This document shows, in pieces, positions 42,549 through 50,080 of a DNA stretch of 64,000 nucleotides. The position numbers and the translations under genes were made by a program. The stretch comes from Streptomyces sp. S.PNR 29 (GTDB lineage Bacteria; Actinomycetota; Actinomycetes; Streptomycetales; Streptomycetaceae). The notes beneath the pieces were generated by a model. The model did no database searches, was not told the origin of the DNA, and was given only the letters and a program-made list of their open reading frames with translations. Each line of letters opens with the position of its first letter. The first letter of the stretch is position 1. The stretch covers positions 141,942 to 205,941 of the forward strand of contig NZ_JANUQM010000018.1 of NCBI RefSeq assembly GCF_030386795.1. The letters run 5' to 3'.

Positions 42549-43481
42549 GTGTGCAAGGTCGAGGAGTTCGAGGAGCTGCGGCCGCTGCTGTTCTCGATCG
42601 CCTATCGGATTCTGGGCAGTGTGGCCGAGGCCGAGGACGCGGTGCAGGAGACGTGGCTGCGCTTCGACGGCTCCGCGACCCGGCCCGCGTCGACCAAGGC
42701 CTTCCTGTCGGCCACGGTCACGCGCATCGCGATCGATGTGCTGCGTTCCGCGCGGGCGCGGCGGGAGGAGTACGTGGGCCCGTGGTTCCCCGAGCCGCTG
42801 CTGAGCGATCCGTACGAGGACCCGGCGCGGTCGGTGGAGCTGGCCGACTCGGTGTCGATGGCGGCGCTGCTGCTGCTGGAGCGGCTCAGCCCGCTGGAGC
42901 GGGCGGTGTTCGTGCTGCGGGAGGTGTTCGGCTTCGGGTTCGGCGAGGTCGCCGCGGCGGTGGGGCGGTCGGAGGCGGCGTGCCGGCAGCTGCTGGTGCG
43001 GGCGCGACGGCACATGGAGGCCGGGCGACCGCGGTTCGCGGCGGACCGGCAGGAGCGGCAGGAGCTGGCGTCGCGGTTCTTCGAGGCGTTGAAGGACGGC
43101 GATGTGGGCGGGCTGCAGCATCTGCTGGCCGCCGACGCGCAGTTGGTCGGAGACGGCGGCGGCAAGGCTCCGCAGCTGGCCAGGGCCGTTGCCGGCGCCG
43201 AGAACGTGGCCCGGCTGCTGGGCTCCGTCTTCCCCCCGATGGCCCGGGTCGGCGTGACGATCGAGCCGCAGGAGGTCAACGGCCAGCCGGGCGCGATCTT
43301 CCGGGACCGGGACGGCAAGGTCCTCAACACCCTGGTGCTCGACGTACTCGACGGGCAGATCCAGACGATCCGCTCGGTGATCAACCCCGACAAGCTCGGC
43401 CACGTGGGCCCGGTGGCGGACGCCTGGGCCGTCGACCGCGAGGTGAGGCAGGCCCGTCGTCAGTCGAACCGACCGGGATGA
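42549..43481 (+). CDS. sigJ: ECF41-type sigma factor SigJ
   Basis: A 310-residue ECF sigma factor. Sigma region 2 ('FEELRPLLFSIAYRILGSVAEAEDAVQETWLRF') and region 4 ('LSPLERAVFVLREVFGFGFGEVAAAVGRSEAACRQLLVRARRHM') are followed by a SnoaL-like C-terminal domain of about 120 residues, the mark of the ECF41/SigJ group, in which the extension controls activity without an anti-sigma factor. The GTG at 42549 has AGGAAGGGG about 8 bases upstream; a GTG at 42528 would add seven residues. It probably forms an operon with the AhpD-like gene. Confidence 0.87.
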   Translation: MCKVEEFEELRPLLFSIAYRILGSVAEAEDAVQETWLRFDGSATRPASTKAFLSATVTRIAIDVLRSARARREEYVGPWFPEPLLSDPYEDPARSVELADSVSMAALLLLERLSPLERAVFVLREVFGFGFGEVAAAVGRSEAACRQLLVRARRHMEAGRPRFAADRQERQELASRFFEALKDGDVGGLQHLLAADAQLVGDGGGKAPQLARAVAGAENVARLLGSVFPPMARVGVTIEPQEVNGQPGAIFRDRDGKVLNTLVLDVLDGQIQTIRSVINPDKLGHVGPVADAWAVDREVRQARRQSNRPG

Positions 43482-43495
43482 GCGGTCACACCGGA

Positions 43496-43527
43496 CGCAC
43501 GTACTCGGGTGGATCTGAGTACGTGCG
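43496..43527. repeat. 11-bp inverted repeat after sigJ
   Basis: CGCACGTACTC and GAGTACGTGCG are exactly complementary around a 10-base loop. It begins 15 bp after the SigJ stop and 40 bp before the next ATG. It could be a terminator or an operator; unlike most hairpins in this window the stem is AT-balanced. Confidence 0.6.
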
Positions 43528-43566
43528 CTCTGTCCGGGCACGGGGGTGCGCCGAAACACTCGAACC

Positions 43567-43998
43567 ATGGAACAACGACTCCCGAATCCCGTGCGCCAGT
43601 TGGTGACGGTTCTTGCCCTGGTGGGGGTGACCCTGGCGGCTTGGGCTGCCTGGCTCGGCTGGGACCAGCACCGTGATGTGCACCCGGACGGCACGACGAC
43701 CGGCCCGTACGAGGCGTGGCAGGTGATCGGCCTGGTGCTGACCCTGCTGGTGCCGGTGTACTGGGCGGCGTCCCGGCGCTACTTCGCGGGCGCCGTGCTC
43801 GGCACCACGGCCGGCCTGACCGCTGCCGCCTCCTACGACTGGTCGGACGACTCCAGCGGTCTCTTCGGCGTCGGCGTGCTGCTGGTCCTGGTGGGGAGCC
43901 TGGTCGTGACCGTCCCGCTCACCGCCGTGATCGCCGCCGTGAAAAGGGGCGGGCCCCCGACGGTCGCCGCCGCAGCAGAGCCAGGCCCCGGGCGGTGA
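43567..43998 (+). CDS. Small membrane protein of unknown function
   Basis: A 143-residue protein with four hydrophobic spans (about residues 10-28, 52-70, 75-92 and 98-120). No catalytic or transport motif is visible. The ATG at 43567 ('MEQRLPNP') is used although no Shine-Dalgarno is seen; the frame is open from 43546. Its last 80 bases overlap the 3' end of the opposite-strand beta-lactamase-fold gene. Codon bias is normal in both frames, so the overlap may be real. Confidence 0.7.
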   Translation: MEQRLPNPVRQLVTVLALVGVTLAAWAAWLGWDQHRDVHPDGTTTGPYEAWQVIGLVLTLLVPVYWAASRRYFAGAVLGTTAGLTAAASYDWSDDSSGLFGVGVLLVLVGSLVVTVPLTAVIAAVKRGGPPTVAAAAEPGPGR

Positions 43999-45460
43999 CG
44001 ACCGCGGTGGAGGCGAGGCACCCGGCCGCCGCGCAGACGACGAGGGCCGGCCAGGCGTAGGCGGTCTGCGCCAGGGTTCCTGAGCGGTGCATCAGGAGGC
44101 CGAGCAGCGCGGCGAGCCGGGTGAGGAAGAGGACTGGCAGGGCCTGCGGCAGCAACCGCAGGGCCGTTCGCCACCAGGGGCGCCGTGCGGTGCGCCGCGC
44201 CCACCGGGGCGCACGCAGGACACCGCGGATGCCGAGGCCCGTCGCCAGCAGGGTGAGGGCCGCAAGGACCCAGTCGGCCGTCATCGAAAAGGGCTTCGAC
44301 ACCTCGGGGTTCCTGCCCCGCGCGAGATCGACGAGGCCCAGGGAGATCTGGGCGGCGTCGTCTCCGGAGATCATGCCGGTGTTGGTGACGACCGCGATGC
44401 CGGTCCCGCTGCCGGGCAGCAGGGTGGCCGTGGCGTTGTGGGTCAGGAGCTGGCCGTTGTGCTGGATCTCCGCGGTCCCGTCACCGGGCCGGTACCGCAT
44501 CCAGCCCATCGCGTAGTCCGTGCCCTTCGGCGCTGCCGGCGGAGTGTGCGTCAGCTCGATGGTGCGTGCGGTGGCGATACGGCGGCCGTCGGCGGACACA
44601 CCGCGGTTGTTCTGGACGATCAGCCACTGGGCGAGGTCGTCGGCGGTGGTGACGACGCCGTGACTGCCCGCGGTGAACCAGCGGGGATGGGGACGGGAGA
44701 ACGTGGTGCCGTAGGCGCGGACGTAGCCGCGGGCCCGGTCGGGCATCTCGGTGGTGGTGTCGACGGATGCGGTGTGCGTCATGCCCAGCGGCTGGAACAA
44801 CGTGGCGGACAGGTAGTCGGCGAAGGGCCGTCCGCTGACCACCTCGACCAGGCGGGCCGCGACGAAGTAGTTGGGGTTGTGGTAGCGGTGCCGGGTGCCC
44901 GGCGTGGTGGCGAGGCGCGCCTCACGCATCGCGGCGACGGCCTCCTTGAGGGTGTGCGGCTGGGCGCGGGTCAGGTCCGGGTACGCGGAGTCGGCCATGC
45001 CGGAGGTCTGGGTCAGGAGCTGCCGGACGGTGATCTCCCGGGAGCGCCGGTCGGCCATGGTGAACTCGGGCAGGTAGCGGCGCACCGGCCGGTCCAGGTC
45101 GACCGTGCCCGCCTCGACCAGCTGCATGACGGCGAGCGCGGTCATGGACTTCGACAGTGAGGCCACGGGCACGCGCGTCCGCGGTGTCATGGCCCGCCCG
45201 GAAGCGGTGTGCCCGTAACCCGCGGTGTGGACGACCCGGTCGCCCCTGGTCACGGCGACCACCGCGCCCGGCAGGCGGGTCTGCTCCACGTAGTCGCGCA
45301 CGAAACGGTCGATCGAGGCCGCGTTGAGGGGCGCGGTGGACTGCGCGGCCGGTAAGGCAGGTCGGGCCGGTACGACGGTCGCCGCGATCGCGATGCCGAA
45401 CGCGGCCGCCACGGTGCCGAGCCCGCGGCGCATGCCGGTGTGGACGGTGAACAGCTTCAT
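43919..45460 (-). CDS. Membrane-anchored serine hydrolase of the beta-lactamase fold
   Basis: A 513-residue protein. A signal peptide (residues about 10-33) precedes a class C beta-lactamase/DD-peptidase domain with S101-L-S-K104, 'YHNPNY' and 'HNGQLLTHNA'. After residue about 390 come three to four membrane spans and a basic tail, so the catalytic domain is held outside the membrane. This layout is common in Streptomyces penicillin-binding-like proteins and esterases. It is divergent from the leaderless kinase at 45570, so that system may control it. Confidence 0.84.
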   Translation of the reverse strand: MKLFTVHTGMRRGLGTVAAAFGIAIAATVVPARPALPAAQSTAPLNAASIDRFVRDYVEQTRLPGAVVAVTRGDRVVHTAGYGHTASGRAMTPRTRVPVASLSKSMTALAVMQLVEAGTVDLDRPVRRYLPEFTMADRRSREITVRQLLTQTSGMADSAYPDLTRAQPHTLKEAVAAMREARLATTPGTRHRYHNPNYFVAARLVEVVSGRPFADYLSATLFQPLGMTHTASVDTTTEMPDRARGYVRAYGTTFSRPHPRWFTAGSHGVVTTADDLAQWLIVQNNRGVSADGRRIATARTIELTHTPPAAPKGTDYAMGWMRYRPGDGTAEIQHNGQLLTHNATATLLPGSGTGIAVVTNTGMISGDDAAQISLGLVDLARGRNPEVSKPFSMTADWVLAALTLLATGLGIRGVLRAPRWARRTARRPWWRTALRLLPQALPVLFLTRLAALLGLLMHRSGTLAQTAYAWPALVVCAAAGCLASTAVVTARGLALLRRRPSGARPFSRRRSRR

Positions 45461-45557
45461 GGCGCCCAGTGCACCGGTCCGTCCCGTGCCGGCGCACTGG
45501 CGTACAGGGGAGTTCGGAGGTAGTGCGGGCACTACCGCATCAAGATCCCCCGCTCGC

Positions 45558-45563
45558 TAGGGT
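45558..45563 (+). promoter_or_regulatory. -10 hexamer of a predicted leaderless transcript
   Basis: TAGGGT is followed after 6 bases by the GTG start of the kinase at 45570. There is no Shine-Dalgarno. The same arrangement precedes its paralogue at 20960. Confidence 0.6.
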
Positions 45564-45569
45564 CGAGGG

Positions 45570-46790
45570 GTGCGACATCGGACCGCCTGGCAGGCGCTCG
45601 GTCAGAACCCGCTGAAGGTGCTCGGCTCCGGCTGGCCCTGGCGGTCCTTCGCCTACCTGCTGTCCGGTGTCGTCTTCGGAGCCGTCACCAGCACGGTCCT
45701 GGTGGTCGCGCTCGTGGCGGGAGTGGTCTCGCTGGTGGTGCTGGTGGGCGCGCCGGTCCTGCTCGGCGTGGCACTGTCCGGTGTCGCCGTCACCCGCTTC
45801 GAGCGGTGGCGTCTGCGCCTGGTGGACCTGGACCCGGTGCCCGATCCGCACCGGGCCCCCGAACGCACGGGAGCCGTCGGCTGGGTGCGCACCCGGCTGC
45901 GGGAGCCGGCGACCTGGCGAGAGCTGGGCTTCACCGCGGTGTCGGCGACCGCCCTGTGGTGGATGGACTTCCTCGTCCTGGGCTTCGCGCTGGTCGTCCC
46001 CGTACTGGTGATCATGTCGCCCCTGGACGATCCCGGCGCCTGGCCGCTGGTGATCGTCGGCCTCTGTCTGCTCGCCGCCGCGCCGTACACCATCACCGCC
46101 TGGGCCGGTGCGAGGGCCGCGGTCACGCGTCTCATGCTGGCGCCGCGCGACAGCGAACTGGGCCGCGAACTCACCGACGTACGGGCCTCCAGGGCGCGGC
46201 TCGTCGACGCCTTCGACGCGGAGCGGCGCCGGATCGAGCGGGACCTGCACGACGGGGCGCAGCAGCGGCTGGTCTCCCTCAACGTGATGCTCGGTCTGGC
46301 CGCCCTCGACACCGAGCCGGACTCACCGCTGGCCGGGCGACTCGCCAAGGCGCAGGAGCAGGTGGCGCTCGCTGTCGACGAACTGCGTGAGCTCAGCCGT
46401 GGCGTCCATCCGAAGGCTCTCACCGACCACGGTCTGGCCGCCGCGGTCGAGAACCTGGCGGGGCGCTCCGCCCTGCCGGTCACGGTCGACGTCCGCCTGC
46501 CGCGCCGTCTGCCGCTCTCCGTGGAGACCACGGCGTACTTCGTGATCTCCGAGGCCCTGACCAACGCCGTCAAGCACAGCCGGGCGACCCGAGTCGAGGT
46601 GCACGCCCGCCTGCACACCGACCTTCTCGCCCTGTCCGTCAGCGACGACGGCATCGGCGGTGCCACACCGGAGGCGGGCACCGGCCTCGTCGGGCTGGCC
46701 GACCGGGTCGCCGCGGCGGACGGCAGGCTCCGTCTCTCCAGCCCGCCGGGCGGGCCCACCCTGCTGCATGTGGAGCTGCCGTGTCGCTGA
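45570..46790 (+). CDS. Sensor histidine kinase (HisKA_3), predicted leaderless
   Basis: A 406-residue kinase with an N-terminal membrane domain of about four to six spans (residues 25-180), 'RRRIERDLHDGAQQRLVSL' with His near 227, and a HATPase domain ('ISEALTNAVKHS', 'VSDDGIGG', 'GLVGLADRVAAADG'). It is a paralogue of the kinase at 19782-20960, sharing domain order, phospho-acceptor box and start architecture. Its stop overlaps the regulator start by ten bases, so the two are coupled. Confidence 0.87.
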   Translation: MRHRTAWQALGQNPLKVLGSGWPWRSFAYLLSGVVFGAVTSTVLVVALVAGVVSLVVLVGAPVLLGVALSGVAVTRFERWRLRLVDLDPVPDPHRAPERTGAVGWVRTRLREPATWRELGFTAVSATALWWMDFLVLGFALVVPVLVIMSPLDDPGAWPLVIVGLCLLAAAPYTITAWAGARAAVTRLMLAPRDSELGRELTDVRASRARLVDAFDAERRRIERDLHDGAQQRLVSLNVMLGLAALDTEPDSPLAGRLAKAQEQVALAVDELRELSRGVHPKALTDHGLAAAVENLAGRSALPVTVDVRLPRRLPLSVETTAYFVISEALTNAVKHSRATRVEVHARLHTDLLALSVSDDGIGGATPEAGTGLVGLADRVAAADGRLRLSSPPGGPTLLHVELPCR

Positions 46791-47428
46791 CCGTCGTACT
46801 CGCCGAGGACTCCCCGCTGATGCGGGACGGGCTCGTCGGTGTGCTCACCCGCTTCGGCCACCAGGTGCTCGCCGCCGTGGGCGACGCGGACGCCCTGATC
46901 AGCGCGGTGCGAGAGCACCGTCCCGACATCGTCGTCACCGACGTCCGGATGCCGCCGGACCACACCGACGACGGCCTGCGCGCCGCCGTCGCCCTGCGCC
47001 ACGAGCGCCCCACCCTGCCGGTCCTGGTGCTCAGCCAGTACATCGAGCAGTCCTACGCCGCCCACCTGCTCGACCTGGGCAGCGACACCGGCGTCGGCTA
47101 CCTCCTCAAGGACCGTGTCAGCGCCGTCGGTGAGTTCGCCGACGCGGTCGTCCGGGTCGCCGCCGGTGCGACGGTCGTGGACCCCGAGGTGGTCCGCCAG
47201 CTGCTCAACCGGCGTCACGATCCGCTGCGACGCCTCACCCCACGAGAGCGCGAGGTCCTGGCCCTGATGGCCGAGGGACGCGCCAACGCCGCCATCGCCC
47301 GCGAGCTGTACGTCACCGAAGCGGCGGTCAACAAGCACGTCGGCAACATCCTGCAGAAACTCGAACTCCACCTCGACGGCCAGAGCCACCGCCGCGTCCT
47401 CGCCGTCCTCACCTACCTGCGCGCCTGA
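46781..47428 (+). CDS. NarL/LuxR-type response regulator
   Basis: A 215-residue regulator: 'LAEDSPLMRDGL', phospho-acceptor Asp about 54 in 'IVVTDVRMPPD', Lys in 'YLLKDRV', and LuxR helix-turn-helix ('LTPREREVLALMAEGRANAAIARELYV'). GTG start with GGAG upstream. It is a full-length paralogue of the regulator at 19144-19803. A duplication followed by divergence of the two systems is the simplest explanation. Confidence 0.88.
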   Translation: MSLTVVLAEDSPLMRDGLVGVLTRFGHQVLAAVGDADALISAVREHRPDIVVTDVRMPPDHTDDGLRAAVALRHERPTLPVLVLSQYIEQSYAAHLLDLGSDTGVGYLLKDRVSAVGEFADAVVRVAAGATVVDPEVVRQLLNRRHDPLRRLTPREREVLALMAEGRANAAIARELYVTEAAVNKHVGNILQKLELHLDGQSHRRVLAVLTYLRA

Positions 47429-47474
47429 CGGCAGCGGCCCGTCTCCGCACGTCCGGACCGGTCCCGACCATGAC

Positions 47475-47494
47475 GTCGCGTAATGTCGCGTAAT
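47475..47494 (+). repeat. Tandem 10-bp repeat GTCGCGTAAT x2
   Basis: Two exact copies of GTCGCGTAAT stand side by side in the 188-bp gap between convergent genes. Direct repeats of this size can bind OmpR-type or other regulators, but neither neighbouring gene starts here, so the meaning is unclear. Confidence 0.45.
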
Positions 47495-47616
47495 CCGGTG
47501 GTCAGTGTGCTGTTTTTGGTCCAGAGTTGTCGATTTCCAGACGTGAAAGGATTCCGCTCTTTACAGATGTAGGCAGCACCGATCGACAATATTTCGTGGG
47601 AGAAGTGAGGAACGGT

Positions 47617-48972
47617 TCAGCGCTTGATGCGGCTGAGCACACCGCTCACGTTCACAACCTCGTGGCACCCCTGCGCCTGACGGCCGGTGGCCGGTGTGCC
47701 CGGCTTCGCACAGGTCACTTCGACGGTCACGGTGTCGTTCGCGGGGATCTTGATAGGGGTGACCCAGTGATAGTCCTGGTTGCGGAAGGTCTCCAGCGCG
47801 ATCGTGGTGATCTTGCGGTCGCCGAACGCGATCGTCAGCAGCCCTTCGTCGCCCTGGAAGTTGGCGGCCACGAGGTCCGTGACCCCGAAGACGCTGTCCT
47901 CGGGCACCTTGTAGGTACCGGTCTTCGTCTCTCCGCTGGACGTCTCCAGGTCGATGGTCGTCGAGCTCTGCTGGCCACCGCCTACCGAGCTGCCGTCGCC
48001 GGCCGAGGCACCACCGCCGGTCCCGGTGCCGTCGGTGCCCGATCCGGTCCCCGCGCCCGCCTCCTGACCGCCGGGCGAGGCACCCGAACCGTTGCCGGAA
48101 CCGGTGCCCGGCGTCTGCCCGCCCCGCTCCCCGGGCGGCGTGGGGCGCGGCTGGACCGCCTCGTTGGCTGCCTCCTTGGCCGCGCTGCGCACCGCCGGAC
48201 GGACCAGCGTGAACCAGGCGAGCAACAGCGCGAGCAGCACCGCCAGCGCGGCGAGCAGCCACTTCGGGAAGACCGGGATCTGCACGAACTCCGCGTCCAG
48301 CGGGGCCCGGACGGCGGTGTCGTCGCGTCCGGTCTCCTCGGGGTCACCGGATTCGGCGGTGTCCACGGTGAACGGCCACACCACCGGGGCGCCGAACCAC
48401 ACCGGCTTGCCGGTGCGGACCCGCAGCCCGACCTCCACCGACTCGCCGGGCTCCAGCTTCGGTTCGGCCGGGCTGAAGGCGAACCCCAGCTCCTCGCCCG
48501 CCTGTCCGGGGGTGAAACCCACCTGCACCGGGGTGTTGCCCTGATTGCGCACCGCCAGCCGGTAGCGGCCGCGCAGCCAGCCGCGCCGGCGGCGCGGGGA
48601 CAGCTCGGTGTGCAGCTCATGGAACTCCTCGATCCGCACGGTGGTTTCGAGGACCCGCACCGACTCGGGGTGCTCGGCCGGCAGGACCCGCACTCCAAGG
48701 GGCACCTCACCGGCCCGGACCTCCGGAGAGCGCGGTGGCGCCAGACGGAGCGTCACGGTTTCGGAGGTGCCGGGATAGAGAGAGACCCGCGGGGGTTCCA
48801 CGGTGGTCCAGGAGGCGCAGTCCCCGACGACCTCCAGGCTGTACGCCTCGACGATGTCGCTGTCGTTGCGCACGGTCAGACTGGTCGTGGCGGTGCCGCC
48901 GGGGGCCACCGTCACGGCCGGGATGTCGAGGTCGGGCGCACCGGGACCGGAAGAGGCTGCAGAAGGCGTCAC
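47617..48972 (-). CDS. Single-span membrane protein with Ig-like domains (COG1470-like), CIS-locus associated
   Basis: A 451-residue protein. Residues 13-80 and about 110-205 form two beta-sandwich domains ('LDIPAVTVAPGGTATTSLTVRN' and 'RYRLAVRNQGNTPVQV'), followed by a membrane span at about 238-256, a long Gly/Ser/Thr linker (about 280-338) and a C-terminal beta-domain with two cysteines (421 and 436). With no signal peptide, the N-terminal two domains should be cytoplasmic. 'Hydrolytic' COG1470-like genes of this type accompany Streptomyces contractile injection systems. It could tether or guide the cytosolic particle at the membrane, but this is an inference. The GTG at 48972 is probably leaderless. 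Confidence 0.78.
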   Translation of the reverse strand: MTPSAASSGPGAPDLDIPAVTVAPGGTATTSLTVRNDSDIVEAYSLEVVGDCASWTTVEPPRVSLYPGTSETVTLRLAPPRSPEVRAGEVPLGVRVLPAEHPESVRVLETTVRIEEFHELHTELSPRRRRGWLRGRYRLAVRNQGNTPVQVGFTPGQAGEELGFAFSPAEPKLEPGESVEVGLRVRTGKPVWFGAPVVWPFTVDTAESGDPEETGRDDTAVRAPLDAEFVQIPVFPKWLLAALAVLLALLLAWFTLVRPAVRSAAKEAANEAVQPRPTPPGERGGQTPGTGSGNGSGASPGGQEAGAGTGSGTDGTGTGGGASAGDGSSVGGGQQSSTTIDLETSSGETKTGTYKVPEDSVFGVTDLVAANFQGDEGLLTIAFGDRKITTIALETFRNQDYHWVTPIKIPANDTVTVEVTCAKPGTPATGRQAQGCHEVVNVSGVLSRIKR

Positions 48973-48978
48973 GCCGGC

Positions 48979-48984
48979 ACGGTA
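48979..48984 (-). promoter_or_regulatory. -10 hexamer of a predicted leaderless transcript
   Basis: TACCGT on the minus strand is followed after 6 bases by the GTG start of the membrane protein gene at 48972, and no Shine-Dalgarno is present. Confidence 0.55.
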
Positions 48985-49239
48985 GGACCGCTGCCCGGTG
49001 TGCGACGAGGAGCGCGAGGGCAACACCCGGGCAGTCGTGGTGCCCGTGAGGTCAAGGGCCGACTTCCTTGGTCCGCCGGTCCGTTGGTGTGGCCGGCCGC
49101 CTCCCGCCCGCCCCCTCCCACGCTCCGCCGCACGCGCGCCGCCCCCGGTGGCCCTCACCCACGCATCTCTTTCCTCCGCACGAACCCATGCACCGGACAA
49201 CCGCCCATCACGTACTGCGCAGAGGAGAACAACCCTGCC

Positions 49240-49932
49240 ATGTCAGCCGTCATCTCACGTGAGCCCGACCCGGTCGGCTTATGGCACCGGGCCGCAGGCT
49301 CCGGTCGCCCGGACCGGGCGACCGTGGCCGTCTACGCCGCCGATCCGATCCTGCGGGTCGGCGTCGTCCAGCAGTTGCGCCGGCGTCCCGAGGTCGACCT
49401 GCTCGACGACACCGACGCGGAGCGGGCCCAGGTATCTCTGGTGGTCGTGGACAACGTCGACGACGACGTGGCCGCCCTGCTGCACCGGCTGCGGATCAAC
49501 ACCGTCACCCGCACGGGACTCGTCGTCGGCACCCTAGGGTCCGGCGGACTGCAACGCGTCATCGAGTGCGGCGTGGCGGCGGTGCTGCGGCGCACCGAGG
49601 CGGACCAGGACCACCTCGTCCACCTCGTCCTGGCGATAGCCAACGGTGAGGGAGTACTGCCGGGCGACCTGCTCGGCACGCTGCTCACCCACGTGGGCAG
49701 CCTCCAGCGCTCGCAGCTCGACCCGCGGGGCCCGTCCCTGTCCACGCTGACCACACGCGAGGCGGACATGCTGCGCCTGGTGTCGGAGGGCCTGGACACC
49801 GCGGAGATCGCCCGCAAGACCGCGTACTCCGAGCGGACCGTCAAGAACGTGCTGCACGAGATCACCACACGGCTGCAACTGCGCAACCGGGCCCACGCGG
49901 TCGGCTACGCGCTGCGCAACGGGCTGATCTGA
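49240..49932 (+). CDS. LuxR-type regulator at the head of the CIS locus
   Basis: A 230-residue regulator. The C-terminal helix-turn-helix is clear ('LTTREADMLRLVSEGLDTAEIARKTAYSERTVKNVL'). The N-terminal half resembles a receiver ('VYAADPILRVGVVQQL', 'LVVVDN') but the acidic pocket is degenerate, so phosphorylation is doubtful and no kinase is next to it. GAGGAGAAC precedes the ATG. It lies between the divergent membrane protein gene and the coupled PD40/DUF4255/AAA trio, so it is the likely local regulator of the injection system. Confidence 0.84.
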   Translation: MSAVISREPDPVGLWHRAAGSGRPDRATVAVYAADPILRVGVVQQLRRRPEVDLLDDTDAERAQVSLVVVDNVDDDVAALLHRLRINTVTRTGLVVGTLGSGGLQRVIECGVAAVLRRTEADQDHLVHLVLAIANGEGVLPGDLLGTLLTHVGSLQRSQLDPRGPSLSTLTTREADMLRLVSEGLDTAEIARKTAYSERTVKNVLHEITTRLQLRNRAHAVGYALRNGLI

Positions 49933-50080
49933 CGACGGGCGGGGGTACCTCGGCAACTGCCCGAAAGCGCACCGGACGCTTCCCCCGGGTACGGCCCCGC
50001 CGCCCTGCCGCACCGAGCGCGCCCGGAGCAGGGTGGCGGGGGCACATCCGGGTGCCGTACCTGCCTGCGAGGGGGACGTC

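Noticed and set aside
47527..49239. Long plus-strand frame leading into the LuxR gene
   Set aside because: It is antisense to the CIS membrane protein gene; the LuxR protein begins at 49240 with a strong Shine-Dalgarno.
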